Assembly (NCBI GenBank): GCA_905182255.1
Contig: CAJJAH010000006.1
Location: 1-59,718 of the forward strand
Direction: 5' to 3'
Source: Cryomorphaceae bacterium BACL11 MAG-121001-bin54
GTDB lineage: Bacteria > Bacteroidota > Bacteroidia > Flavobacteriales > BACL11
Length of the DNA: 59,718 bases
The notes under the pieces were generated by a model. The model was not told the origin of the DNA, searched no databases, and saw only the letters and a list, made by a program, of their open reading frames with translations. Positions within the stretch are counted from its first letter, which is position 1. Each line of letters starts with the position of its first letter. Position numbers and translations under genes: made by a program. Below, one piece after another: positions 1 through 8,590 of the stretch.

Positions 1-81
1 GAGTCTTATAAAAATTAAAAAGTAAGTAACCTACATATGAGAGAAAATCCTCTTATTTCTTCTTTTGCATTGCATAAACTT

Positions 82-105
82 CCAATACACCTTTATCGGA
101 TAAAA
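82..105. repeat. 24-bp direct repeat, copy upstream of tag
   Basis: A 24-base stretch here is identical to bases 639-662 inside the tag coding region, same orientation. The flanking bases do not match, so only this short block is shared. It lies in a 217-base leader region that otherwise shows no convincing gene. The open frame at 37-231 that covers it lacks recognisable protein features and overlaps tag, so it is not called. Confidence 0.8.
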
Positions 106-217
106 CCCATAAAAATTCCTTTTGCCCGTTTCTACCGTATGAAAGACTATCATATTGCTGACTATAATTTATATTGGATAAACATTAGAAACAACCTGAG
201 ATACCGATTAAAAGAAA

Positions 218-790
218 ATGGATACAACTAAAAAAAGATGCAATTGGCCTAAGGATGATACGCTCTATCTGGAGTACCATGACAAAGAATGGGGCGTTCC
301 TGTTTATGAGGATGCCAAGATATTTGAATTTTTATTATTAGAAACTTTTCAAGCAGGACTAAGTTGGATTACGATACTTAGAAGAAGAGAAAAATTTCGA
401 TTGGCTTTTGATTATTTTGATTTTCAAAAAATTGCTAATTACACGGATGAAAAACTAGCTGAATTAAAGCTAGATGCTGGAATTATTAGAAATACCTTAA
501 AAATAAAAGCAGCCAAAACAAATGCTATTGCTTTTATAGCAGTGCAAAAAGAGTTTGGGACTTTTAGTAAATACCTTTGGGACTTTGTAGATGGAAAGGC
601 TGTACAAAACAACTTTACCAATATGAGTGAAATGCCTGCCAATACACCTTTATCGGATAAAATAAGTAAAGATTTAAAGAGTAGAGGATTTAAGTTTGTA
701 GGCTCAACTATTGTTTACGCACACATGCAAGCCATGGGCATTGTAAACGACCATACCACAGCTTGTTTTAGACATAAAGAAGTTAGTTAA
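218..790 (+). CDS. tag: DNA-3-methyladenine glycosylase I
   Basis: Base-excision repair enzyme that removes 3-methyladenine from alkylated DNA in the cytoplasm. The 190-aa length fits the Tag family. Visible family signatures are the start RCNW, YHDKEWG near residue 20, FQAGLSWITIL near 45-55, and the C-terminal NDHTTACFRH. Cys8, His21, His179 and Cys183 match the spacing of the zinc-binding Cys-His-His-Cys set known in E. coli Tag. The ATG at 218 leaves only a few residues before the zinc cysteine, as in relatives. The gene stands alone on the plus strand, with a weak hairpin after its stop. Function is assigned with high certainty from these motifs. Confidence 0.95.
   Translation: MDTTKKRCNWPKDDTLYLEYHDKEWGVPVYEDAKIFEFLLLETFQAGLSWITILRRREKFRLAFDYFDFQKIANYTDEKLAELKLDAGIIRNTLKIKAAKTNAIAFIAVQKEFGTFSKYLWDFVDGKAVQNNFTNMSEMPANTPLSDKISKDLKSRGFKFVGSTIVYAHMQAMGIVNDHTTACFRHKEVS
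639..662. repeat. 24-bp direct repeat, copy inside tag
   Basis: Identical to bases 82-105. Here it encodes part of tag (around residues 141-149), so this copy is presumably the original and the upstream one a fragment. Confidence 0.8.
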
Positions 791-791
791 A

Positions 792-813
792 ATTGGGGGA
801 TTTCCCCATTTTA
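792..813 (+). terminator. weak terminator after tag
   Basis: Immediately after the tag stop codon a TGGGG/CCCCA stem of 5 bp with a 5-base loop (794-808) is followed by a short T run. The stem is short, so this is a modest terminator candidate. Confidence 0.45.
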
Positions 814-921
814 CTCAACAAAAACCTTCTTTACCACAGTACCATCACTATAGATATAAAATTGAAACCAGTCCAACATTGAGTTACATTATTCAACACA
901 AAACTCCCATTAAGTACTAAG

Positions 922-956
922 TTCTGTTGTGCTTTAATGGTAAAAGCACAACAGAA
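922..956. repeat. perfect 14-bp inverted repeat (hairpin)
   Basis: Bases 922-935 and 943-956 are exact reverse complements around a 7-base loop, in the gap between tag and the band-7 gene (both genes end here, converging). There is no long T run on either side, so it is not a textbook intrinsic terminator, but it sits where a shared bidirectional terminator would be expected. Confidence 0.7.
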
Positions 957-995
957 TAGTAATGTTATAAGGCTTAATTAATCAATAATTAGTTT

Positions 996-1919
996 CTATT
1001 TCTTAGGCTTTTTCATTGCATCCACAGCCAATAAACTACTTTGAATTTGCATTTGTAAGTCGCCAACATTATCAGGCGAGTAAGGCATAAATATAGTACT
1101 CGTATTATTTTCAGAAAGCTTAGCAACCGTTTCATAATGTTGAGTCATAAATAGCATATTCATAACATCTTGACTAGTAACATGGTCCTCCATAGCTAGC
1201 TTTACCTCAGCAACTGATTCTTTCAATCCGTTAGCAATAGCAATTCGCTGTAAGGCTATACCTTCCCCAGCCAAACGCTTACTTTCAGCATCCGCCTCTG
1301 CAGCTGCAATCACTCTAATTTTTGCTGCAGCAGCCTCTTCTTTAGCAGCTTCTTTCATTCGCTTAGCTGCATTAATTTCATTCATTGCATGTTTAACCTT
1401 TGCATCAGGGTCAATATCAGTAACCAAAGCTTTTATAAAATCGAAACCAAATTGTTGCATAGTTTCTGAAAGCTCATTTTTAACTGCTATTGCAATTTTA
1501 TCCTTTTCGGCAAATACTGCATCCAATTCCATTTTTGGCACTTCAGAACGAATAGAATCAAATACATAAGATTGAATTTGACGTTCAGGATTATTTAACT
1601 TATAAAAAGAACTTTCTATACCATCAATAGAATCAACAACAAAAAATTGAACAGAGACAATAATCTTAACGAATACATCATCCTTAGTTTTGGTTTCCAC
1701 CTCAACAGGCAATTCTCTAACTCTCAAATTAATATCGCCTGCAATACTGTCAATTAAGGGAATTTTAAACTGCAGTCCTGCCCCAGATACTTTATGAAAC
1801 TTACCTAAACGCTCAATAACAACTGCTGTTTGCTGCTTTACCATATATAAAGTTCCTTTTAGCAAGAAAAGGCCAATTATGATGTAAATTATGTTTCCGA
1901 AAATAATATTTGTATCCAT
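996..1919 (-). CDS. SPFH/band-7 (stomatin-like) membrane protein
   Basis: A 307-aa protein with one N-terminal membrane segment (about residues 5-24) followed directly by the SPFH/band-7 domain (from VVIERLGKFHKVSGAG near residue 33). An alanine/glutamate-rich coiled coil follows at about 185-235 (KRMKEAAKEEAAAAKIR, AAEADAESKRLAGEG), then a tail. This order is typical of stomatin/slipin and plant HIR-like proteins, which oligomerise on membranes and organise microdomains. No NfeD partner or protease gene lies next to it, so a quality-control role cannot be argued from context. It has its own candidate promoter just upstream (1954-1980), which overlaps the preceding gene's terminator. The family is confident; the exact role is unknown. 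Confidence 0.88.
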   Translation of the reverse strand: MDTNIIFGNIIYIIIGLFLLKGTLYMVKQQTAVVIERLGKFHKVSGAGLQFKIPLIDSIAGDINLRVRELPVEVETKTKDDVFVKIIVSVQFFVVDSIDGIESSFYKLNNPERQIQSYVFDSIRSEVPKMELDAVFAEKDKIAIAVKNELSETMQQFGFDFIKALVTDIDPDAKVKHAMNEINAAKRMKEAAKEEAAAAKIRVIAAAEADAESKRLAGEGIALQRIAIANGLKESVAEVKLAMEDHVTSQDVMNMLFMTQHYETVAKLSENNTSTIFMPYSPDNVGDLQMQIQSSLLAVDAMKKPKK

Positions 1920-1953
1920 TTTTTATTGTTTTAAATTGTTTTAAATTTTAACT

Positions 1954-1980
1954 CAAATATACGTAAAAAAAAGGAGCCAA
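1954..1980 (-). promoter_or_regulatory. candidate Bacteroidota promoter for the band-7 gene
   Basis: On the minus strand TATATTTG (plus 1961-1954) matches the TAnnTTTG -7 element. A TTG at 1980-1978 could serve as the -33 element with a spacer of 16, slightly shorter than usual. The -33 triplet lies inside the terminator palindrome of the upstream gene. Confidence 0.5.
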
Positions 1981-1990
1981 TTGGCTCCTT
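1962..1990 (-). terminator. intrinsic terminator after the M42 peptidase gene
   Basis: Bases 1971-1990 are a perfect 20-base palindrome (8-bp stem AAGGAGCC/GGCTCCTT with an AATT loop). On the minus strand it is followed by an eight-T run, directly after the stop codon at 1996. It closes the five-gene minus-strand run that starts at 8126. Confidence 0.9.
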
Positions 1991-1995
1991 AATTT

Positions 1996-3084
1996 TTATT
2001 TCAAATATCTAAAATCATGATTATTTTTAATTTTTTGTAACGATTCATAAATCAATCGGATTACATCTTCAACATCATCCTTATGTACAGTTTCAACTGT
2101 GGTATGCATGTACCTTAACGCAAGCGATATTAAAGAAGAAGCAACCCCACCAGTTGAGTAGGCAAAAGCATCCGTATCCGTACCTGTAGCACGAGAAGCA
2201 GCCATTCTCTGGTAAGGAATTTTATTCTTTTCAGCAGTATTAATAATTAACTCCAATAAATTATTTTGGACTGCAGGGCCATAAGTCAATACCGGACCTG
2301 CTCCACATTTTGTATCTCCTTGTTTTATTTTATCAATCATTGGTGTACCTGTATCATGACAAACATCCGTTACAATAGCAACATCAGGTCTTATCGTATC
2401 CACAATCATTTGTGCTCCTCTTAAGCCTACTTCCTCCTGTACCGAGTTAGTAATGTATAATCCAAAAGGTAATTTTACTTTATTTTCCTTTAACAAACGA
2501 GCCACCTCAGCAATCATAAAACCTCCTATACGATTATCCAATGCTCTACCTACATAAAAGTTTTTATTCAAAATCATGAATTCATCCTCATAAGTAACCA
2601 CACAACCTACATGAATTCCTAGTCCCTCAACCTCATCCTTATCCTTAGCTCCACAGTCCAAAAAGATATTATCTAACTTAGGGGATTTTTCAGTTGCTCC
2701 ACTTCTAGTATGAATTGCTGGCCAACCAAATACAGCCTTAACCATTCCTTTTTTGGTATGTATATTTACTCTTTTGGAGGGAGCAATCTGATGATCAGAA
2801 CCACCATTTCTTCTTAGGTAAATAAATCCATCTTTAGTAATATAATGCACAAACCAAGAAATTTCATCAGCATGAGCTTCAATAACAACCTTATATTTTG
2901 CCTCAGGGTTTATCACCCCAACTACAGTTCCGTAAGTATCTACAAAATGCTCATCGATGTATGGGTTAATGTACTCCAACCACAATTTTTGCCCCCCACT
3001 CTCAAAGCCTGTTGGAGATGGGTTATTTAAATATTTTTTTAAAAAAGCTTCTGACTTTTTAGTGATAATTTTCTTCTTTGCCAT
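1996..3084 (-). CDS. M42 family metallopeptidase (glutamyl aminopeptidase / endoglucanase-M type)
   Basis: A 362-aa dinuclear-metal aminopeptidase of family M42, acting on peptides in the cytoplasm. The metal and catalytic residues fall in the expected order: His71-Ala-Asp73 in EAHADE, Asp183 in GRALDNRIGG, the Glu217-Glu218 pair in SVQEEVGLRGA, Asp240 in VTDVCHDTG, and His327 in RYMHTTVETVH. No signal peptide is seen. It is the last gene of a minus-strand run behind dsbD, with 17 bases between, and is followed at once by a strong terminator. Some M42 members are labelled endoglucanases by old homology; aminopeptidase is the better expectation. Substrate preference cannot be read from sequence. 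Confidence 0.93.
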   Translation of the reverse strand: MAKKKIITKKSEAFLKKYLNNPSPTGFESGGQKLWLEYINPYIDEHFVDTYGTVVGVINPEAKYKVVIEAHADEISWFVHYITKDGFIYLRRNGGSDHQIAPSKRVNIHTKKGMVKAVFGWPAIHTRSGATEKSPKLDNIFLDCGAKDKDEVEGLGIHVGCVVTYEDEFMILNKNFYVGRALDNRIGGFMIAEVARLLKENKVKLPFGLYITNSVQEEVGLRGAQMIVDTIRPDVAIVTDVCHDTGTPMIDKIKQGDTKCGAGPVLTYGPAVQNNLLELIINTAEKNKIPYQRMAASRATGTDTDAFAYSTGGVASSLISLALRYMHTTVETVHKDDVEDVIRLIYESLQKIKNNHDFRYLK

Positions 3085-3101
3085 TATTTAAATTTTATTT
3101 T

Positions 3102-5036
3102 CTATTTATTAAATTGTTGGAGACCTCTGCTTAACCAATCAGCAAACAAATCTACTGTCCCATAATCTTGGTAGTTGGCATTTTCGACTAATGGTTCTTC
3201 ATCATGATTTAAAAACACGTAATACGGTTGTGAATTAGTCCCGTAATTATTGGCTTGCAATACCATCCATTTATCTCCAGTGGTTTTTACTTTTTTAATT
3301 TTTCCTGCCATTGTCGTTTCGTACTGCTGCTCCTTTGGAAGGTCAATTCTTTCATCAACATATAATGAAATTAAGACCACATCATTAGCAAGGGTATTTT
3401 TCACATGAGCAGCTGACCAAACTTGTTCTTCCATCTTACGACAATTCACACATGCGTGCCCTGTAAAATCCAATACCACGGGCTTATTTATTTTTTTAGC
3501 ATGAGCCATTCCAATATCATAATCATGAAAAACAAGAATTCCTTGAGGCCCTAAATGCTGACCATCTTCTTCATGAGCTGAAATAGCATTACCTCCTTGA
3601 GAGTTTCCGACACCATAAGGAGATTCACTGTATTGCATAGGTGGTGGAAAAGCATTAATTATCTTCAGTGGTGCACCCCACATACCAGGAATCATGTACA
3701 AAGTTAAAGTACCCGTTAAAATAGCAGCACTCAAACGACCAACAGAAACATATTTTAAATCCGAATCATGGGCAAACTTTAAGAATCCTAGCAAGTACAC
3801 AGTCAGCAGTCCAAAAATCATAATCCATATTGCAATAAATAACTCGCGTTCCAACCAATGAGTCTGCATTACTAAATCCGCATTCGACAAGAATTTGAAA
3901 GCTAATGCAATTTCTAAAAATCCTAAAGTTACTTTTACTGAATTTAGCCATCCTCCTGATTGAGGTAAAGAGTTTAACCATCCTGGGAAGGCTGCAAATA
4001 AAGCAAATGGTAAAGCAATGGCTAATGAAAAACCGAGCATACCAATAATTGGGCCCATATACCCTCCTGATGCCGCTTCAACTAGTAAAGTTCCTACAAT
4101 TGGTCCTGTGCAAGAAAAAGAAACTAAAGCTAAAGTGAAAGCCATAAAGAAGATGCCAATTAAACCTCCCTTCCCTTCCGCCTCAACACTTTTGTTTGTC
4201 CAAGAGGATGGTAATTGAATTTCGAAAGCCCCTAAAAAAGAAGCTGCAAAAACAATCAACAATATAAAAAATCCAATATTAAAATAAACATTAGTCGCCA
4301 TATTATTTAAAGCATCAGCCCCAAATATTGAAGAAACACCAACTCCTAAAGCAACATAAATTGCAATAATAGAAAGTCCGTAAATAATAGCATTTGCAAT
4401 TCCTTGCGCTTTTGTTTTGGACTGCTTAGTGAAAAAAGAAACCGTCATAGGTATCATAGGGAAAACACAAGGAGTTAGCAAAGCTGCAAAACCACTTATA
4501 AAGGCAATAAAAAAGAGTGCCCACATGCTTTTTCCTTCTTTTTCATCAGAAGTATTTTTTGTATCTTCAACAATAACACCTCCATCAACACCTTTTATTT
4601 CAAAAGAAAACTCTACCTCTTCAGGTGGCAAACATTGAGCTTCATCACATACCATAAAGTAAACATTTCCATCTAAATTAAAATCTTCAGCGGAAGAAAC
4701 TTGTACTATTTGCGTGAAAATAGCTTCATTTTTAAAGTACTTTAGAATCATGTCAAAATTAGGGTCAAACTCTTCAATTGGCATGCCTTCATTAGGAATT
4801 CCAACTAATGAATAAGCACCTTGAGTTGTAAAAGAAAACTCTGTAGGTACAGGCCCATCATCATCAATAAATTGAGAATATAAATACCAACCATCATCAA
4901 TAGTTGCTTTGAACTGCAATTCTATTTCATTATCCGACACTTGTTTTTGAGAAAAATCCCAAGAAACAGGAGTAAAAATTTGTGCTGATGTAATCACACT
5001 CAGAAGTGTAAAAAATAGGATGAAAATTTTCTTCAT
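3102..5036 (-). CDS. dsbD: Thiol:disulfide interchange protein DsbD
   Basis: A 644-aa membrane protein that carries reducing power from cytoplasmic thioredoxin to the periplasm. In order it has a signal peptide (residues 1-18, ending near TSAQ), a periplasmic DsbD-alpha-type domain with the cysteine pair in MVCDEAQCLPP, an eight-segment membrane domain with PCVFPMIPMT and FSCTGPIVGT, and a C-terminal thioredoxin-like domain with CVNC (about residues 529-532). All three redox cysteine pairs of the relay are present. The region between the membrane domain and the thioredoxin domain is long and lists PPPMQYSESPYG-type low-complexity sequence. It follows a small membrane protein by 2 bases, so the two are probably co-translated. 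Confidence 0.94.
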   Translation of the reverse strand: MKKIFILFFTLLSVITSAQIFTPVSWDFSQKQVSDNEIELQFKATIDDGWYLYSQFIDDDGPVPTEFSFTTQGAYSLVGIPNEGMPIEEFDPNFDMILKYFKNEAIFTQIVQVSSAEDFNLDGNVYFMVCDEAQCLPPEEVEFSFEIKGVDGGVIVEDTKNTSDEKEGKSMWALFFIAFISGFAALLTPCVFPMIPMTVSFFTKQSKTKAQGIANAIIYGLSIIAIYVALGVGVSSIFGADALNNMATNVYFNIGFFILLIVFAASFLGAFEIQLPSSWTNKSVEAEGKGGLIGIFFMAFTLALVSFSCTGPIVGTLLVEAASGGYMGPIIGMLGFSLAIALPFALFAAFPGWLNSLPQSGGWLNSVKVTLGFLEIALAFKFLSNADLVMQTHWLERELFIAIWIMIFGLLTVYLLGFLKFAHDSDLKYVSVGRLSAAILTGTLTLYMIPGMWGAPLKIINAFPPPMQYSESPYGVGNSQGGNAISAHEEDGQHLGPQGILVFHDYDIGMAHAKKINKPVVLDFTGHACVNCRKMEEQVWSAAHVKNTLANDVVLISLYVDERIDLPKEQQYETTMAGKIKKVKTTGDKWMVLQANNYGTNSQPYYVFLNHDEEPLVENANYQDYGTVDLFADWLSRGLQQFNK

Positions 5037-5038
5037 AT

Positions 5039-5515
5039 TTATTTTAATTTATCTTTTATAACTCGTGTTAATTCTTCAGATTTTTGACTTCCAATAAGAT
5101 AAATCAAACCATCTTTATCAGTTAGTTCAACAGCATCAATTCCTCTTGTATAAAATCGAATTGTTCCCTTTAGGTTCAAGTTGTAAACGGAGCGATTCAA
5201 AAAATATTTGCTATATTTTACTTTTTTAACAGATACAATGCTTGCGGTGTCGATTTTTATTTTTCTAGAAGTCCAAAGCCCATCTAGGATGATGCTTCCG
5301 TTTTTCACTTTAGTTTCAAAATGCAGTATAAATAATAGCAATGTTGAAATGACCATTATTCCTATCCCAATAAAGAAGTAAAGCTCTCCCGCCTTATCTT
5401 GATTCTCTCTCCAATAATAAGCAACTAAACAAAAAATTGCCAATGACATTCTTCTACTAAGAGACATTTTATTAAGCCCCAAATATTGTTTTTCTATAAA
5501 ATCAAACTCTGACAT
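5039..5515 (-). CDS. small membrane protein, PH-like C-terminal domain possible
   Basis: 158 aa, not recognised as a named family. It has two hydrophobic segments (about residues 22-34 and 44-63) separated by a short charged loop. After them comes a soluble beta-rich part (from about residue 70, NGSIILDGLWTSRKIKIDTASIVSVKKV) whose pattern recalls bacterial PH-like domains. It sits between tilS and dsbD with 12 and 2 bases between genes, so it is in the same transcript. The neighbours do not suggest a common pathway. Function unknown. Confidence 0.75.
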   Translation of the reverse strand: MSEFDFIEKQYLGLNKMSLSRRMSLAIFCLVAYYWRENQDKAGELYFFIGIGIMVISTLLLFILHFETKVKNGSIILDGLWTSRKIKIDTASIVSVKKVKYSKYFLNRSVYNLNLKGTIRFYTRGIDAVELTDKDGLIYLIGSQKSEELTRVIKDKLK

Positions 5516-5527
5516 TCCTCTATAAAT

Positions 5528-6832
5528 TTAAAGTTGTGCAATGTACACTTTTTTTGTATTGCTTTCTAGCTTATACCTTTCGTCAATTCTCCAGCCCAGC
5601 ACCCAAACAACATCAACACCAGAACATAACAGCCACTGCTCTTGTTTATCTATTATTGAAAATTTATTATCAATGAAAAAATCACTTAATTTCTTAAATT
5701 TATTCATTCCTAATGGCATGAACTTATCTCCTTCTTTCCACTTGCGTAAAGTTAAAGGGAATTTTAATTTTTCAACATCCAATTGGGCGATATTATTATC
5801 ATAAATAATAGTTTTATCAGCCATAACTTTAAAATTTATTTCTAGCGGATGAACTAAACTTGTAGTTTTTTCAGTAATCTCAAAAACCTCATTTTCTTTA
5901 TTTAAAAGAGAGATAAAAATATTTTCTCTGTCTACTACTAACTGATGAGTAGATGAAAAAAACTGTTTTCCACTTTGTCCCTGCAATGCTTTTGAAATTG
6001 CCTCCACAGCACAGAAACCATAAGCAGATAATAATTCATATAAATAGCTATGGAGGGGTTTTAGCGCTAATAAAGCTGAAATTTCAAGCTGCACAATTCC
6101 ATTTTTTTCTTGAGTTAAATCTTTTCTTACTTCTTCAACTTTAGAAGTATAAATGTTAGCAACACCTTCCAAAATTCTCATCTCATCCTTTACAGTTTGC
6201 TGAATACTTGGGTTCATTTGGGCTAACAAAGGTATTAACTCATGCCTTATTTTATTGCGCAAATACTTAACAGAAGCATTACTACTATCCTCTCTAAAAA
6301 CTAAGCCTCTATCTTTCAGATACTTCTCAATTTCTAATCGTGAAACTGAAAGTAAAGGCCTAACAATTGCATTATTTTTTTCTTTAATCCCTAAAAAACC
6401 TTTTAACCCTGATCCTCTTACTAAATTAATAAAAAAGGTTTCTACATCATCATTAGAATGATGAGCAATGGCTAAGTATTTAGCGCTTGACTTAATTCGT
6501 AATTTCTCAAACCATCCATATCTTAAATCACGAGCTGCCATTTGTGTAGAAATCTTATTTTCAGCAGCATAAACTAAAGTATCAAACTGTTTTACATGCA
6601 GTTTTAGCTGGTGTTCTTTTGCTAATTCTTGAACAAAATATTCATCAGCATCCGATTCTTCTCCTCTCAAATTAAAATTACAATGTGCTAATTCAAATGA
6701 ATACCCTAATTCAAGTAAAACATGCATTAAACAAATGCTATCAGCACCCCCACTTATGCCTAGAATAAGCTTATCTTCTCTTATAAAAAGAGATTTTTCA
6801 TTAATAAATTGCTGGACTTTATCTTTCATCAA
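5528..6832 (-). CDS. tilS: tRNA(Ile)-lysidine synthetase
   Basis: 434 aa. Converts C34 of the CAU anticodon of minor isoleucine tRNA to lysidine using ATP and lysine, so that the tRNA reads AUA and is charged with Ile. The N-type PP-loop SGGADS is at residues 27-32. The expected HCNFNLRGEESDADE stretch and the HHSNDDVETFFINLVRGSG stretch follow. The C-terminal TilS domain carries LTLRKWKEGDKFMPLGM. A likely substrate, a tRNA with a CAT anticodon, is encoded at 33044-33117. The start overlaps the end of the pabB-like gene by 14 bases, indicating translational coupling. Confidence 0.96.
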   Translation of the reverse strand: MMKDKVQQFINEKSLFIREDKLILGISGGADSICLMHVLLELGYSFELAHCNFNLRGEESDADEYFVQELAKEHQLKLHVKQFDTLVYAAENKISTQMAARDLRYGWFEKLRIKSSAKYLAIAHHSNDDVETFFINLVRGSGLKGFLGIKEKNNAIVRPLLSVSRLEIEKYLKDRGLVFREDSSNASVKYLRNKIRHELIPLLAQMNPSIQQTVKDEMRILEGVANIYTSKVEEVRKDLTQEKNGIVQLEISALLALKPLHSYLYELLSAYGFCAVEAISKALQGQSGKQFFSSTHQLVVDRENIFISLLNKENEVFEITEKTTSLVHPLEINFKVMADKTIIYDNNIAQLDVEKLKFPLTLRKWKEGDKFMPLGMNKFKKLSDFFIDNKFSIIDKQEQWLLCSGVDVVWVLGWRIDERYKLESNTKKVYIAQL

Positions 6833-8126
6833 ATTGAAAATTTAACACCTCAAAAATAGGCCTTATCTTTACCAAACACTCCTCATATTCATCATTCGCA
6901 TCGGATTTAATCGTAATTGCACCACCAACAGCCACTGACAAGTATTTTGTACTTGCATTATACAAAATTGTTCTGATAACAACATTAAAATCAAAATCTC
7001 CTTTTGGAGTAATATAACCAATTGCTCCAGAAAAAATACCCCTTTTAAACTCCTCTAATTGCTCAATAAGTTCCATTGCTCTAAGTTTAGGGACGCCTGT
7101 CATGGAACCCATAGGAAAAACTGACTTTAATATTTGACTTAAATTAATGTCATCATCTACCTTTGACGATATAGTGCTAATCATCTGATGTACTTTTTTA
7201 AAAGTATAAACACCACATAATTCCTCCACCTTTACACTTGCTTTACTAGCTGTAATTGACAAATCATTTCTTACCAAATCAACAATCATTACATTTTCTG
7301 AAATTTCTTTTTCACTTTCAATAAGTTCCTTTATTAAGGCACTATCTTCAGCTAAATCACTCCCTCTCTTCCTTGTTCCTTTTATAGGCTGTGAAATAAT
7401 TTTATTACCTGATTTTTTAATAAATCGTTCTGGGCTAGCACACATTATATTCAAATCATTTAGCTTTAAAAAAGAGGCAAAGGGTGTTTTTGCATTTAAA
7501 TTTAACCCCCTAAATACTTGCTGAGGATTAAGCAATACTTGATCAGAAAAAAACTCCTGACAATAATTTACTTCATAAATATCCCCTCTTTGAATATGCT
7601 TTTTAATCACTCCAATTTTTTCTAAATATTTTGCTTTAGTATCTCTTTGCTTTAACTCTACAGCATTGCTTTTATCCTCCCAATTTAATTGTTCATAGAC
7701 TATAAATTGCTGGCAATCTTCCTTACTCTCATAGCTCTGAACTTCCAGTGTATTGCCTTTTAATAATAATACATACTTAGGAATAAAAAAAAATAAGCTG
7801 GCTGCATTTATCCCATCATCATTATTAGAAGCCAACTGCTCTACTTCATTCTTCAAATCATAAGAGAGGTAGCCAAATAACCAATCCCTATGCTTATCAT
7901 GAAAATTTTGCAATGCATTAAAAGAATCAATATCAACGTTAAGTATTTCAAGAGCATCTACACCTGCAATCAAATCGTAATTAATATAATCAGCAGGCAA
8001 GCTAGTATGATTCTTCATTCTATTAGAATCCAAAATGCTAACATAATTAAGCACTTGGCTTTTATAAAGCAATAACTTAATTAACTCACTTGGCTTATCA
8101 ATCTTAAATGTATACGAGAATCTCAC
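6819..8126 (-). CDS. pabB: Aminodeoxychorismate synthase component I (PabB-like chorismate-binding enzyme)
   Basis: 435-aa member of the anthranilate synthase I/PabB/isochorismate synthase superfamily. The chorismate-binding half shows SQPIKGTRKRG, ENVMIVDLVRNDLS, FPMGSMTGVPKLRAMELI and FSGAIGYITPKGDFDFNVVIRT. The lysine in PIKGT is characteristic of PabB rather than TrpE, which normally carries alanine there, so 4-amino-4-deoxychorismate for folate is the likely product. The start is GTG at 8126, giving MRFSYTFKIDKPSEL. No glutamine amidotransferase partner is adjacent. It heads the minus-strand run with tilS, overlapping it by 14 bases. Confidence 0.85.
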   Translation of the reverse strand: MRFSYTFKIDKPSELIKLLLYKSQVLNYVSILDSNRMKNHTSLPADYINYDLIAGVDALEILNVDIDSFNALQNFHDKHRDWLFGYLSYDLKNEVEQLASNNDDGINAASLFFFIPKYVLLLKGNTLEVQSYESKEDCQQFIVYEQLNWEDKSNAVELKQRDTKAKYLEKIGVIKKHIQRGDIYEVNYCQEFFSDQVLLNPQQVFRGLNLNAKTPFASFLKLNDLNIMCASPERFIKKSGNKIISQPIKGTRKRGSDLAEDSALIKELIESEKEISENVMIVDLVRNDLSITASKASVKVEELCGVYTFKKVHQMISTISSKVDDDINLSQILKSVFPMGSMTGVPKLRAMELIEQLEEFKRGIFSGAIGYITPKGDFDFNVVIRTILYNASTKYLSVAVGGAITIKSDANDEYEECLVKIRPIFEVLNFQFDER

Positions 8127-8175
8127 TTTGCAAAAATAGGAAAAGCAAACTCATTTTATTTTATATTTTTGAGGG

Positions 8176-8586
8176 ATGAAAAAAATACTCTTCATATTTA
8201 TTGCTTTACCTTTTATTTTAGTAGCACAAACTGATACTACTTTCAATGAAAACAAAGAGATTACTAGTGTAAATGAACAAGGAATAGATGCCCTATTTCA
8301 TAAATACAAAAACATTTTAAAAGCCAAAAATGGAGTAGAAGGTTGGCGTGTTCAACTACTTTTTAAAGCCAAACAAAAAGAAATAATGCAATTAAAAATT
8401 AATTTTATTAGGCTTTACCCAGAAATTCCAGCTTATTTGGAATATGACGCCCCTTATTATAGAGTTAGGGTAGGTAACTTTAGAACAAAACTAGAGGCTA
8501 TAAAAGTAAAGCACCAGATAAGTAGAAAATTTCCTGGCGCTTATCCTGTTAGGGATATTATTAATTTTTCTCAATTAAAAAAATAA
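8176..8586 (+). CDS. secreted SPOR-domain protein
   Basis: 136 aa with a signal peptide (residues 1-17, ending LVAQ). The C-terminal part has the SPOR pattern: GWRVQLLF near residue 55, then YRVRVGNFRTKLEAIKVKHQISRKFPGAYPVRD. SPOR domains bind denuded peptidoglycan glycan strands, often at division sites, so an envelope location is expected. It is a lone plus-strand gene between the divergent pabB-like gene and the convergent end of infB, 4 bases from the infB stop. A TATTTTTG element at 8164-8171 lies so close to the ATG that a promoter there would give an almost leaderless mRNA. Confidence 0.82.
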   Translation: MKKILFIFIALPFILVAQTDTTFNENKEITSVNEQGIDALFHKYKNILKAKNGVEGWRVQLLFKAKQKEIMQLKINFIRLYPEIPAYLEYDAPYYRVRVGNFRTKLEAIKVKHQISRKFPGAYPVRDIINFSQLKK

Positions 8587-8590
8587 GAAT

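Noticed and set aside
37-231. 64-residue open frame upstream of tag
   Set aside because: No recognisable family, overlaps the tag start by 14 bases, and contains a fragment repeated from tag; the composition does not look like a real protein.
811-879. 22-residue minus-strand frame (MLDWFQFYIYSDGTVVKKVFVE)
   Set aside because: Looks a little like the end of a secreted protein, but a stop lies just upstream and no body is present. Too short to call.
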